Assembly (NCBI RefSeq): GCF_029813835.1
Contig: NZ_JARVKV010000052.1
Location: forward strand, 1 to 50,710
Direction of reading: 5' to 3'
From: Streptomyces sp. DH37
GTDB taxonomy: Bacteria > Actinomycetota > Actinomycetes > Streptomycetales > Streptomycetaceae
Length of the DNA stretch: 50,710 nt
The translations under genes and the position numbers were made by a program. Shown in pieces: positions 1 to 7,932 of this stretch; position 1 is the first letter of the stretch; every line of letters starts with the position of its first letter. The notes below the pieces were generated by a model. That model was not told where the DNA came from. It searched no databases and was given only the letters and a program-made list of their open reading frames with translations.

Positions 1-77
1 GCTGCGAGAACCGGCAGCGTCCGGCACTGGGCGGCACTCGCCGGAACTGGGTGAAACGGGACGGTAGCTGAGGCTCG

Positions 78-125
78 CAGACTTTTAATCCATTGGTTGT
101 GGGTTCGAGTCCCACACGGCCTACC
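78..125 (+). other. 3' fragment of tRNA-Lys(UUU), probable attachment-site scar
   Basis: The fragment reads as the right half of a tRNA. The anticodon loop is CTTTTAA at 82-88 with anticodon TTT at 84-86. The T-arm is GTGGG-TTCGAGT-CCCAC at 99-115, followed by the acceptor 3' strand ACGGCCT (116-122), discriminator A and CC. The bases to the left do not complete it: the expected 5' anticodon strand ATGGA is GCAGA here, and no AGGCCGT acceptor strand lies upstream. A perfect 3' half with no 5' half is what remains at the far end of an element that integrated into a tRNA gene by tyrosine recombinase. Bases 1-77 would then be the end of that element; they hold near-repeats of CCGGCACTGGG that could be integrase arm sites. 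The element itself lies outside the window. Confidence 0.6.
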
Positions 126-160
126 GCGCCGGCCGGAGGGGAGGCCTTCCGGCCCACCGG

Positions 161-198
161 GCGGAGCCCCGGCCGGATCCGTCCGGCCGGGGCTCCGC
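161..198. terminator. Strong inverted repeat, intrinsic terminator-like
   Basis: A perfect 17-bp stem (GCGGAGCCCCGGCCGGA and its complement) surrounds a 4-base TCCG loop. It lies 4 bases past the stop codon of the ABC transporter, which is read leftward. A GC-rich hairpin without a long T-run is the usual Streptomyces terminator form and may work in both directions. Confidence 0.8.
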
Positions 199-202
199 CG
201 CG

Positions 203-1969
203 TCAGGCGAGCTGTGTGCTCTGCAGCTCGGCGTAGGCCCCGCCGAGCCGCAGCAGCTCCTCGTGCGAGCCGATCTCCTGGATGGCGCCGTCCCGCATGA
301 CGACGATGCGGTCCGCGTCGCGGACGGTGGACAGCCGGTGCGCGACGACGAAGGTGGTGCGGCCGCGCAACAGCCGGCCCAGGGCCTGCTGGACGAGCGC
401 CTCGGAGCGGGTGTCCAGGGCCGAGGTGGCCTCGTCCAGGATCAGCACCCGGGGATCGCGTATCAGGGCCCGGGCGATGGCCAGCCGCTGGCGCTGCCCC
501 CCGGACAGCCGGGCGCCGTCGTCGCCGACGGAGGTGTCCAGGCCGTCCGGCAGGCGCTCGACGAACTCCAGGGCGTTGGCGTCGCGCAGCGCCCGCCGCA
601 CGGTCTCGTCGTCGGCGTGCTCCATGCCGTAGGCGACGTTCTCGCGGACCGTGCCCCCGAAGAGGACGGATTCCTGCGGCACGACCGAGACGAAGTGCCG
701 GTACGTCCGCAGGTCGAGGGTGTCCATGTCGGTTCCGTCCAGCAGGATCCGGCCGGAGGTGGGGCGGATGAACCCGATGACGAGGTTCAGCACGGTCGAC
801 TTCCCGGCTCCCGAGGCGCCGACGAGGGCGATGGTCTCGCCCGGGGCGACCGAGAGGGAGAAGTCGCGCACCGCGGGCGCGCCGCCGTCCCGGTAGGCGT
901 AGCCGACCTCCTGGAACTCCACGGCGCCGCGCACCTCGGTCACCTCGGTCCTGCCCGCGTTGTGCTCCAGCTCCGGCGCCTGGAGGACCTCCCCGACGGA
1001 CCGCACGGACTCCAGTCCCTTGGTGATCACCGGCGCGAGCCCCATCAGCGTGCTGGTGGAGTTGGTCAGGGTGGTGAGGAACGCGCTGAGCATCACCACG
1101 TCGCCCGGTGTGATCGCCCACACCTCGAAGTACGCGATCAGGGCGGCGGCGCTGAGGAAGCAGATGCCGAGCATGTTGAGGAGGACCCAGGACAGGGAGG
1201 CGAACCGGCCGTTGAGGAGGTCCAGTCGCCGGCCCGAGTCGAGCACGCGGCGCAGTGTGCCGTCCATGCGCCGCAGGGCGTCGCGCTCCAGGCCGTGGGC
1301 GCGGGTGACGGTGATCAGGCGGGTCATCTCGCTGACCCGGGTGGACAGGAGCTCCACCTCCTGCCGGAAGTGCTCGTTGTGGTCGCGCAGCCGGCCGCGC
1401 AATCGGGCCACCAGCAGGGCGGCCACCGGCACCACGAGGAGGAAGACGGGCAGGAACTGGGGAGTCCGCACGGCGATGATGGCCAGGCCGCCGGCGAGCA
1501 CGGTCACGGCGCCCAACCCGGTCTCCGAGGTCTGCTGCACCATCTGCTCGACCGTCTCGACGTCGCGGACGACCTTGGTCTGCAGCACGCCCGCGCTCGT
1601 CCGCGTGTGGTAGCCGATGGACAGCTCCTGCATGCGGGTGCACAGCGCCGAGCGCAGGGCGGTGCCGGTGCGGCGCACGCTGCCGTGGAGGAGGCGGACC
1701 CACAGGAGGTGCAGGGGGGTGTTGACGGCCAGGATGACCATGATCAGGCCGGCGCTGCTCCACAGCCGGCTGAGCGGCAGGTGCATCACGACCGTGTCGA
1801 CGATGGCGGCGGTGACCAGGGGCAGGAGCCAGATCGGGCTGTGCTTGACCGTGAAGACGAGGACCGCGGCCGCCAGCCGCCAGCGGTCCGCCCGGAAGAG
1901 GTAGACGAGCGTGCGGACGGGATGCTCGCCCCGGTAGCTGTGGTCGAGCGGGCTCTCGAACGGCGCCAT
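203..1969 (-). CDS. ABC transporter, fused permease and ATP-binding protein (exporter type)
   Basis: A 588-residue half-transporter of the ABCB/MsbA type, expected in the cytoplasmic membrane and working as a dimer. The N-terminal half (about residues 25-310) has several hydrophobic segments typical of an exporter membrane domain. The C-terminal nucleotide-binding domain has Walker A GASGAGKST near residue 384, the signature LSGGQRQRLAIARAL near 485, Walker B RVLILDEATSALD, and a switch histidine in VVAHRLSTV. The length is normal for the family. The ATG is preceded by AGGAGAAGG at about 1981-1989, a clear ribosome-binding site. The gene stands alone and ends at a strong hairpin. The substrate cannot be told from sequence; drugs, lipids or peptides are all possible. 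Confidence 0.93.
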   Translation of the reverse strand: MAPFESPLDHSYRGEHPVRTLVYLFRADRWRLAAAVLVFTVKHSPIWLLPLVTAAIVDTVVMHLPLSRLWSSAGLIMVILAVNTPLHLLWVRLLHGSVRRTGTALRSALCTRMQELSIGYHTRTSAGVLQTKVVRDVETVEQMVQQTSETGLGAVTVLAGGLAIIAVRTPQFLPVFLLVVPVAALLVARLRGRLRDHNEHFRQEVELLSTRVSEMTRLITVTRAHGLERDALRRMDGTLRRVLDSGRRLDLLNGRFASLSWVLLNMLGICFLSAAALIAYFEVWAITPGDVVMLSAFLTTLTNSTSTLMGLAPVITKGLESVRSVGEVLQAPELEHNAGRTEVTEVRGAVEFQEVGYAYRDGGAPAVRDFSLSVAPGETIALVGASGAGKSTVLNLVIGFIRPTSGRILLDGTDMDTLDLRTYRHFVSVVPQESVLFGGTVRENVAYGMEHADDETVRRALRDANALEFVERLPDGLDTSVGDDGARLSGGQRQRLAIARALIRDPRVLILDEATSALDTRSEALVQQALGRLLRGRTTFVVAHRLSTVRDADRIVVMRDGAIQEIGSHEELLRLGGAYAELQSTQLA

Positions 1970-2279
1970 GGCAGCAAGCCTTCTCCTGAGGAAGATCGTG
2001 CAGGCAGCTTAAAGGCGTCGGGAGAGGACAGTAAGCCCTTTCTGTCTGCCTCTCCCCCGTGGAGGCGCCGGGCCGCCGCGGCCCGGCGCGGGGCACGGCG
2101 GGCCCGTTCGCGGAGGGGGGCCTCCCGCCGCCCGGCGGGGTCCGGCCGAGTCGGAGGCCGTGTGTACCAGTGCATACCGGAATGTCGGGAAAGCGGCTTC
2201 GGCGTAGCATGGGGCGGAGTCGGCGCGCCCGTGGTGGGACGGCTCCGCGGGCGGGCCATCCGCGCAGGGAGCTGAGCGA
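1970..2279. other. Divergent intergenic region
   Basis: This 310-base gap separates the leftward ABC transporter from the rightward PRC-barrel gene. It must carry both promoters. I see the ABC transporter ribosome-binding site near 1985 but no convincing -35/-10 pair for either gene. No plausible gene is present. Confidence 0.5.
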
Positions 2280-2688
2280 ATGATCCATCCGGCCGACGTC
2301 CGCGAGTGGCGCGGCCACGACATCGTCGACGCGGAGGGGCACCAGGTCGGCCCGCTCGAGGCGGTCCACACCGACACGGCGACCGACGAACCCGCCGTGG
2401 CCGCCGTCCGGACCGGACTGCCCACCCGCCGGTGCCCGGTGGTCGCGTCCCTGGACGAGGCGGTCGCGGGTCCGGGCTGCCCCGGGGTCCGGTACGGCAA
2501 GGCGCTGGTGGAGAAGACCCCTTCCACCGGCGGTCCCTCGGCGGTCCATCGACAGGCCACCGACAGTCCATCGGCGGTCCCTCGGCACCGACGACGTGCC
2601 GCCCCCCGAGGAGGAAGCGGTCCTCCGGCACCACGGCATCCCCCACCGTCCGGGCGCAGGAGGCGAGCGGCGGCCCGCGCGCGGCTGA
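2280..2688 (+). pseudogene. PRC-barrel domain protein, frameshifted by an 11-bp tandem repeat
   Basis: The first 82 codons from the ATG at 2280 (GGGAG upstream at 2266-2270) read like a PRC-barrel protein, with DVREWRGHDIVDAEGHQVGP and later VRYGKALVEKTPS. The matching C-terminus (LGTDDVPPPEEEAVLRHHGI, stopping at 2686-2688) is in a different frame. Between the two halves is an extra stretch of 55 bases, exactly five added units of an 11-base repeat (2521-2586). Because 55 is not a multiple of three, the frame is lost. The disrupted frame meets no stop and runs on, in frame, into the APC permease at 3102, giving an artificial 701-codon frame. PRC-barrel proteins bind RNA or other macromolecules; the exact role is unknown. 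Frameshift by repeat expansion is my inference from the family's usual C-terminus. Confidence 0.65.
2521..2586. repeat. Degenerate 11-bp minisatellite, six units
   Basis: Six consecutive 11-mers: CTTCCACCGGC, GGTCCCTCGGC, GGTCCATCGAC, AGGCCACCGAC, AGTCCATCGGC, GGTCCCTCGGC. Units 2 and 6 are identical. The array lies inside the PRC-barrel gene and shifts its frame. Confidence 0.8.
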
Positions 2689-2727
2689 CCGGGCACGTCC
2701 GAACAGCGCGAAGGAGGCGTTCACGGC

Positions 2728-2889
2728 ATGGCGTTCTTTCTGTTCCTGCTCCTCGTCGCACTCGTCCTGGGAGTCCTCGGCGCGGTGGTGGAGGGCCTGT
2801 TCTACCTGCTGTTCATCGGCATCGTGATCCTGGTGATCGCGACCGTCGTCCTCTCCGTGCAGCGTTCCCGCCGGCGGACCGGCCGCTGA
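2728..2889 (+). CDS. Small hydrophobic membrane protein, 53 aa
   Basis: Starts at an ATG with AAGGAGG at 2711-2717. The protein is almost entirely hydrophobic (starting MAFFLFLLLVALVLGVLGAV) with two probable membrane segments and a short basic tail, QRSRRRTGR, that would face the cytoplasm. Small hydrophobic proteins of this kind are common beside PRC-barrel and stress genes in Streptomyces; I do not know a function. It lies in the gap between the broken PRC-barrel gene and the APC permease and may be co-transcribed with them. Confidence 0.7.
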   Translation: MAFFLFLLLVALVLGVLGAVVEGLFYLLFIGIVILVIATVVLSVQRSRRRTGR

Positions 2890-3101
2890 GGCGGCCTTCC
2901 GGGCGTACGCGTCCGGCGCGGCGCCGGACGGACGGGACCTCCGGCGCCGGGGGCGCGCCCGCGCCCGCATCCGCGCCTGCATCCGCGCCCGTGTTCCGCA
3001 TCCCGGCCCGCCGGAGCGGGCACGGACCTCCTGGCGGTAGCGTCCGGCGGTGTCGGCGATCGGCGCGGGCGGTACGGGCGTACCGGTGGGAGGAACCGAG
3101 G

Positions 3102-4385
3102 ATGAGCGAGTCACCGGCCAGAGCCCGGTCCCCCCGGCTGGTGCGGCGGCTGGGCACCGGTGACGCGGTGGTGATCGGCCTGGGGTCGATGATCGGCGCG
3201 GGCGTCTTCGCCGCCTTCGCCCCGGCGGCGCGCGCCGCCGGGGCCGGGCTGATGGCCGCCCTGGTGCTGGCGGCGGTGGTCGCGTACTGCAACGCGACCT
3301 CCTCGGCCCGGCTGGCCGCCCGCTACCCGGCCTCCGGCGGCACCTACGTCTACGGCCGCGAGCGGCTGGGGGAGTTCTGGGGCCATCTGGCCGGCTGGGC
3401 CTTCGTGGTCGGCAAGACCGCCTCGTGCGCGGTGATGGCGCTGACGGTGGGCCTGTACGTGTGGCCCGAGCGGGCGCACGCCGTGGCGGTGGCCGCGGTG
3501 GTGGCGCTGGTGGCGGTGAACTACGCCGGGGTGCGGAAGTCCGCCTGGCTGACCCGCGCGATCGTGGCCGTCGTGCTGGCGGTGCTGGCCGCCGTGGTGG
3601 CCGCCTGCCTGACCTCGGACGCGGCGGACGCCGCGCGCCCGGCCTTCTGGCCCGGCCCGGCCGGGGACGTCTCGCCCGGCGGGGTGCTCCAGGCGGCAGG
3701 CCTGCTGTTCTTCGCCTTCGCCGGGTACGCGCGCATCGCCACCCTCGGCGAGGAGGTGCGCGACCCGGCCCGCACCATCCCCCGGGCGATCCCGCTGGCG
3801 CTGGGCATCACCCTGGTCGTCTACGCCGCGGTCGCGGTCGCCGCCCTGAGCGTGCTGGGCCCCGACGGGCTGGGCAGGGCGACCGCGCCGCTGGCCGACG
3901 CGGTGCGCGCGGCGGGCGTGCCGGAACTGGCCCCGGCCGTCCGCGCCGGGGCGGCGGTGGCGGCGCTGGGCTCGCTGCTGGCGCTGATCCTGGGCGTGTC
4001 GCGCACCACGCTGGCGATGGCCCGCGACCGGCACCTGCCGCACACGCTGGCCGCCGTCCACCCGCGCTTCGGCGTGCCGCACCGCGCCGAGCTGGCGGTC
4101 GGCGCGGTGGTGGCGGTGGTGGCCGCCACGGCGGACGTGCGCGGCGCGATCGGCTTCTCCTCCTTCGGCGTGCTGGCCTACTACGCCGTCGCCAACGCCT
4201 CCGCCTGGACCCTGGGCCCCGGCGAGGGCCGGCCGCCGCGGATCGTGCCCGTGCTCGGGCTGGCCGGGTGCGTGGTGCTGGCCTTCGCCCTGCCGCTCGC
4301 CTCGGTGGTCTCCGGGGCGGCGGTGCTGGCGGCCGGCGCCGCCGCGTACGGGGTGCGCCGCGCGGTCGCCGCCCGCGGGGCGTAG
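3102..4385 (+). CDS. APC-superfamily amino acid permease
   Basis: A 427-residue integral membrane transporter. The start is the ATG at 3102, with GGGAGG at 3088-3093; the longer in-frame extension upstream is arginine/proline-rich shadow sequence. The N-terminus has the APC hallmark GLGSMIGAGVFAAFAPAARA, then YPASGGTYVYGRERLG in helix 3. About 11-12 membrane segments follow. FFAFAGYARIATLGEEVRDP matches helix 6 and its following loop. It probably takes up an amino acid or polyamine by proton symport; the substrate is unknown. The length is normal to slightly short for the family. Confidence 0.88.
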   Translation: MSESPARARSPRLVRRLGTGDAVVIGLGSMIGAGVFAAFAPAARAAGAGLMAALVLAAVVAYCNATSSARLAARYPASGGTYVYGRERLGEFWGHLAGWAFVVGKTASCAVMALTVGLYVWPERAHAVAVAAVVALVAVNYAGVRKSAWLTRAIVAVVLAVLAAVVAACLTSDAADAARPAFWPGPAGDVSPGGVLQAAGLLFFAFAGYARIATLGEEVRDPARTIPRAIPLALGITLVVYAAVAVAALSVLGPDGLGRATAPLADAVRAAGVPELAPAVRAGAAVAALGSLLALILGVSRTTLAMARDRHLPHTLAAVHPRFGVPHRAELAVGAVVAVVAATADVRGAIGFSSFGVLAYYAVANASAWTLGPGEGRPPRIVPVLGLAGCVVLAFALPLASVVSGAAVLAAGAAAYGVRRAVAARGA

Positions 4386-4472
4386 GACCGCGCGCCCCGG
4401 CTCCCCGGCCGGCGCCGTCCGGCCGCCCTTGATCGATTCGCCGGGGCACGGCCCATCGGGAAGATTGGAGGA

Positions 4473-5666
4473 GTGCGCGGCGACGGAGAACAGGAGACGG
4501 ACGGCGGCCGGGCCCGCGTCCGGGCCATCCCGGTCATCGGCCGCCCGCCGTGGCTGCTGCCCCTCCTGCTGGTCCTGCTGGGGCTGGCCGTCAACCTGCT
4601 GACCCCCGCCGACGTGTTCCTCAGCGCGCCCTTCATCGCGGCGTGCCTGGTGGCCGCGGCCCTGTGGACGTTCGGCGGCACGGCGGTCACGGCGGCCGCC
4701 TCGATGGCCGCGGTCGTCGGCCTGCTGGTGCGGGCCGGGCTGCCTCCGGCGGAGAACACGGTGCGGCTGGTCACCAACATCACCGCCGGCCTGCTGGCCC
4801 TCGTCGTCAGCCGGGTCCTGCACCACAGCGACGTCAGCGTGGCCTCGGCCCACGAGGTCGCCGAGGCCGTCCAGCTCGCCGTGCTGCCCGTGCCGCCCGG
4901 CCGGATCGGCGACCTGAGGATCGCGGCCCGCTACGAGGCCGCGCAGGCGCACGCCCGGATCGGCGGCGACCTGTACGGGGTGCAGCGGACGCCGTACGGG
5001 CTCCGGCTGCTGGTGGGCGACGTGCGCGGCAAGGGGCTGGACGCCGTCGGCGCGGTCACCGTCGTGCTCGGCGCCTTCCGGGAGGCGGCCGAGACCGAGC
5101 CGGACCTGGCGGCCGTCGCGGACCGGATCGAGCACGCCCTGGTCCGGGAGGCCGGGCAGCGCGAGATCGGGACGGGCCGGACGGAGGGGTTCGCCACGGC
5201 CGTGCTCGCCGAGGTCCCGGCCGGGGACCGGGGGAGCCTGCGGATCGTCAACCGGGGCCACCCGCCCCCGGTGCTGCTGACCGCGGAGGGGGACGTACGG
5301 CTGCTGGAGCCGGACGGGAGGGCGTACGCACTGCCGCTGGGGCTGGGGGACCTGGCGGACGGCACGGTGGACGGGGGAGCGGACGGCACGGTGGACGGGG
5401 GCGCGGGCGGCCGTACGGGACCGGTGCCCTTCCCGCCCGGTTCCCTGCTGGTGCTCCACACCGACGGCCTGACCGAGGCGCGGAACGCGACGGACGCCTT
5501 CTACGACCTGGCGGAGGGGCTGCGCGGCCGGCGCTTCCCCGGACCGGCGGCCCTGCTCGACCATCTCCTCGCGGAGGTCGGGGCCCACACCGGCGGGCAG
5601 CGGAACGACGACATGGCGCTGCTGGCGGTCATGCGCGATCCGGCGGACCCGCCCGCCGCCCCATGA
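4473..5666 (+). CDS. Membrane-anchored PP2C/SpoIIE-type serine phosphatase
   Basis: A 397-residue protein with about four N-terminal membrane helices (residues 25-115) and a cytoplasmic SpoIIE/PP2C domain (about 140-390). Metal-binding motifs are visible: RIGGDLYGV, VGDVRGKGLDA, HTDGLTEARN and QRNDDMALLAV near the end. Such phosphatases dephosphorylate anti-sigma-factor antagonists and so switch on stress sigma factors. The GTG start sits immediately after GGAGGA, which is unusually tight, so translation may start a few codons downstream. Oddity: a 24-bp in-frame tandem duplication near residues 295-310 repeats ADGTVDGG. It is transcribed away from the APC permease after an 87-base gap. Confidence 0.9.
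   Translation: MRGDGEQETDGGRARVRAIPVIGRPPWLLPLLLVLLGLAVNLLTPADVFLSAPFIAACLVAAALWTFGGTAVTAAASMAAVVGLLVRAGLPPAENTVRLVTNITAGLLALVVSRVLHHSDVSVASAHEVAEAVQLAVLPVPPGRIGDLRIAARYEAAQAHARIGGDLYGVQRTPYGLRLLVGDVRGKGLDAVGAVTVVLGAFREAAETEPDLAAVADRIEHALVREAGQREIGTGRTEGFATAVLAEVPAGDRGSLRIVNRGHPPPVLLTAEGDVRLLEPDGRAYALPLGLGDLADGTVDGGADGTVDGGAGGRTGPVPFPPGSLLVLHTDGLTEARNATDAFYDLAEGLRGRRFPGPAALLDHLLAEVGAHTGGQRNDDMALLAVMRDPADPPAAP
5355..5402. repeat. 24-bp tandem duplication inside the SpoIIE phosphatase gene
   Basis: Two copies (5355-5378 and 5379-5402) differ only in the last base and encode ADGTVDGG twice. The repeat keeps the frame and adds a flexible glycine/aspartate loop to the phosphatase domain. Confidence 0.85.
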
Positions 5667-5910
5667 CGTTCCGTAGCCGGCGCACACCCCTGTGCATAAC
5701 ATCTGAGGAACAGTCAGGGAGTGTGGCGTGTGTCTCGTGGAGCGATCCGGCGGTCAACTCGCCCGAATTGAGCCGCTAATGCCCCGGTAAGTCTCCGTCA
5801 AGAAAGCTCAAGGTTTGAAGAGGAGACTTGGAATCCGGAGCGCACCTCTATTAACGTTCGATAACGCAGCGCGGTCGTCACTGCCGCCGAAAGAGGCGGC
5901 ACCGTGCGCC

Positions 5911-6070
5911 GTCGCCTAATCCCGCGGGCGCGCCCTCGTGAACAGCGAGGACGGGCCCAGGGAGCCGGGGAACCACCAATTGGGGTGAATCGGACCACGT
6001 GGCATGCCCGCGTGAATCCGTAGGAGACCTTCCTGCTCCGAACCCGTCAGCTAACCCGGTAGGCGAGAAG
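5911..6070 (+). promoter_or_regulatory. Cyclic-di-AMP riboswitch (ydaO/yuaA class)
   Basis: The leader before the M23 peptidase gene carries the conserved ydaO core. CCGGGGAACCACCAATTGGG is followed by GTGAATCGGACCACGTGGCA, then GTGAATCCGTAGGAGACC, and ends in CAGCTAACCCGGTAGGCGAG. CGCCT at 5913-5917 pairs with AGGCG at 6061-6065 as the closing stem. A separate hairpin (TGCCGCC-GAAA-...GGCGGCA) precedes it at about 5882-5901. In actinobacteria this class binds c-di-AMP and lowers expression of cell-wall hydrolases. The gap between the upstream phosphatase and this element (5667-5910) holds no gene; a possible promoter is TTGGAA near 5828 with TAACGT near 5852. Confidence 0.88.
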
Positions 6071-6091
6071 GAAGGAAAGGAGAACGCCTCC

Positions 6092-7171
6092 GTGGCGTCC
6101 AGCAGCCCGGCCCCCGAGGCCCCCGAGGTCTCGTACGGCCCGCACCCCGGCGCTTTCGCCCCGTTCGGCCCGGACGGCGACGGCGACCGGGCGGTGTGGA
6201 ACCCCACCGAGGACTCCGTCCGGCCGGTCCGCGGCCGCCACCGTGTCGTCAAGCAGCGCAACGGCATGGCGCGCAGCGGGGCCGTCCTCGGCGTCGGCAT
6301 GATCGCGGCGGTCGGCGCGGGCGGCATAGCCACCGCCAAGGACAAGGGCCCGGTCGCCATCTCCCTGCCGGACCTGGACCTCGGCGCCGTGACCGAGGGC
6401 ATCCCCGTCGTCGGCGGCCTCGTCTCCGACTCCGGCTCCGGCGGCGACACCGGCGCCGCCCAGGACTCCACCGGGGCCACCCCCTTCGGCGGCACCCTCA
6501 CCCAGGCCGGTCTGGACACGACGGACGCCGCCGGTGCCACCACCACCCTGACCGCGGACGCCGGCGAGGCGCTGCGGGCGCGCATTCTCCAGCAGGCCGA
6601 CCAGCAGCAGGCCGACGCCACCCAGGCCGCGCTCGACGCCGCCGCCGACCAGGCTGCGGAGAACGCGGCCGAGGAGGCCGCCGAGCAGGCCGCCAAGGAG
6701 GAGGCCGAGCGCAAGCGCAAGGCCGCCGAGGAGGCGGCGCGCAAGGCCGAGGCCGAGCGCCTGGCCAAGCTCGCGGCCAGCTACACCCTCCCCCTCTCCT
6801 CGTACCAGCTCACCTCCACCTTCGGCGCGTCCGGCTCGATGTGGGCCAACAACCACACCGGTCTGGACTTCGCGGCCCCGACCGGCACCCCGGTCAAGGC
6901 GGTGCACAGCGGCGAGATCGTCGAGGCGGGCTGGGCCGGCTCCTACGGCTACCGCGTCATCCTCAAGCTCGACGACGGCACCGAGATCTGGTACTGCCAC
7001 CTCTCCTCCATGACCGTGACCAGCGGCAGGGTGACCACCGGAGACGTCATCGGCCGCGTCGGCTCCACCGGCAACTCCACCGGCGCGCACCTCCACCTGG
7101 AGGTCCGTCCCGGCGGCGGCGACCCGATCGACCCGCTGTCCTGGCTGCGGAGCAAGGGCCAGTCCATCTGA
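6092..7171 (+). CDS. M23-family peptidoglycan endopeptidase (LytM type)
   Basis: The start is the GTG at 6092, preceded by GGAAAGGAG at 6074-6082. A longer in-frame start at 5999 lies inside the riboswitch and is rejected. The protein has 359 residues. A single hydrophobic segment (GAVLGVGMIAAVGAGGIA) lies near residues 65-82, so it is secreted or anchored. A long alanine/glutamate coiled-coil region (about 160-230) follows, then the catalytic domain. Zinc ligands are visible as HTGLD (His255, Asp259) and HLHLEV (His333-His335). It should cleave stem-peptide cross-links of the cell wall during growth, division or spore germination. The c-di-AMP riboswitch in its leader ties its expression to cell-envelope state. 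Confidence 0.92.
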   Translation: MASSSPAPEAPEVSYGPHPGAFAPFGPDGDGDRAVWNPTEDSVRPVRGRHRVVKQRNGMARSGAVLGVGMIAAVGAGGIATAKDKGPVAISLPDLDLGAVTEGIPVVGGLVSDSGSGGDTGAAQDSTGATPFGGTLTQAGLDTTDAAGATTTLTADAGEALRARILQQADQQQADATQAALDAAADQAAENAAEEAAEQAAKEEAERKRKAAEEAARKAEAERLAKLAASYTLPLSSYQLTSTFGASGSMWANNHTGLDFAAPTGTPVKAVHSGEIVEAGWAGSYGYRVILKLDDGTEIWYCHLSSMTVTSGRVTTGDVIGRVGSTGNSTGAHLHLEVRPGGGDPIDPLSWLRSKGQSI

Positions 7172-7173
7172 CC

Positions 7174-7220
7174 GGCGGTCCGCAGGGCCTCGCCCTCGCG
7201 CGGGGCCCTGCCGATCCGCC
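7174..7220. terminator. Inverted repeat after the M23 peptidase gene
   Basis: GGCGGTCCGCAGGGCC is complemented, with small bulges, by GGGGCCCTGCCGATCCGCC. It begins 2 bases past the stop codon and is probably the terminator of the riboswitch-M23 transcript. The following stretch to 7437 holds nothing I can name. Confidence 0.65.
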
Positions 7221-7437
7221 CCCTTCTCCCCGCTCCCCCTCTCACTCCTTCCGCTGTTCCCGCGCGTCCCGCGTCCGGGCCCGGCCGACGCGCACCGCCC
7301 GGACCGCACATGCCCCGGCGGCTCTGGTGACCCACCCCCCGACACCAGGGCCGCCGGTCCGCTTCCGCCCGGCGCGTGCCGTCGAGTGCCGGCGCGTGTT
7401 GACGCGTGCCGTCGAGTGCCCAGCGCGCGGGCGGCTC

Positions 7438-7878
7438 TCAGCGCCGTGGCTGCCCGTACGCGCGCTCCACGGCCAGCCGCACCACCAGCCGCCGGTCGGC
7501 GACCATGGCCCGCCGGTAGTCGTCCCAGTCGGGGTGCTCCTCGCCCCGGATCGCCCGGTAGACCTCGATCAGCTCCTCGACGGTGGCGTCGTGCGGATCG
7601 GCGGCGACGGGCGTCAGCTCGGCCGTGCCCTCCGCGACCGTCCAGGCCCAGCCGTCCTCGCTGGTGACGTGGTAGCTCGCGCGGGGGTCGCGGGCGAGGT
7701 TGCGGGTCTTGGCGCGGCCGGCGGTGACCGAGATCCGGATCAGCCGGCGGGCCGGGTCCCAGGTGTGGTTGACGTTCGAGAGCTGCGGCCGTCCGTCCTT
7801 CCCGATGGTGGCCAGCACCCCGAGGCGGCGGTCGGCGAGCAGTGGGAGCAGGGCGTCCTGTACGTCGCTGTGGCTCAT
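7438..7878 (-). CDS. PPOX-class (pyridoxamine phosphate oxidase-like) F420-dependent protein
   Basis: A 146-residue split-barrel flavin/F420-binding protein of the kind common in actinobacteria. It begins MSHSDVQDALLPLLADRRLG, then VLATIGKDGRPQLSNVNHTW, a typical N-terminal strand pair. Further typical elements are IRISVTAGRAKTRNLARDPR and the C-terminal YRAIRGEEHPDWDDYRRAM. Members reduce or bind small redox substrates using F420 or flavin; the substrate cannot be predicted. It is transcribed leftward, 54 bases after the monooxygenase gene on the same strand, so the two may share a transcript driven by the SoxR-type promoter. Confidence 0.88.
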   Translation of the reverse strand: MSHSDVQDALLPLLADRRLGVLATIGKDGRPQLSNVNHTWDPARRLIRISVTAGRAKTRNLARDPRASYHVTSEDGWAWTVAEGTAELTPVAADPHDATVEELIEVYRAIRGEEHPDWDDYRRAMVADRRLVVRLAVERAYGQPRR

Positions 7879-7932
7879 GCGGTTCCCTCCGTCGGGCGGC
7901 GCTCGTCGGCGTGCGTCTCGGTGCCGTACGTC

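Noticed and set aside
263..2275. Long rightward frame of 670 codons over the ABC transporter
   Set aside because: It is antisense to a clear ABC transporter, with shadow composition rich in G, A, D, H and Q and no domain.
2280..4385. Single 701-aa fusion of PRC-barrel and permease
   Set aside because: The middle 190 residues are out-of-frame arginine/proline sequence, and the permease has its own start and ribosome-binding site at 3102.
3111..5702. 863-codon minus-strand frame
   Set aside because: It is antisense to the permease and phosphatase genes, with repetitive shadow composition.
5999..6091. Earlier GTG start for the M23 peptidase
   Set aside because: It lies within the conserved riboswitch core; the GTG at 6092 has a proper ribosome-binding site.
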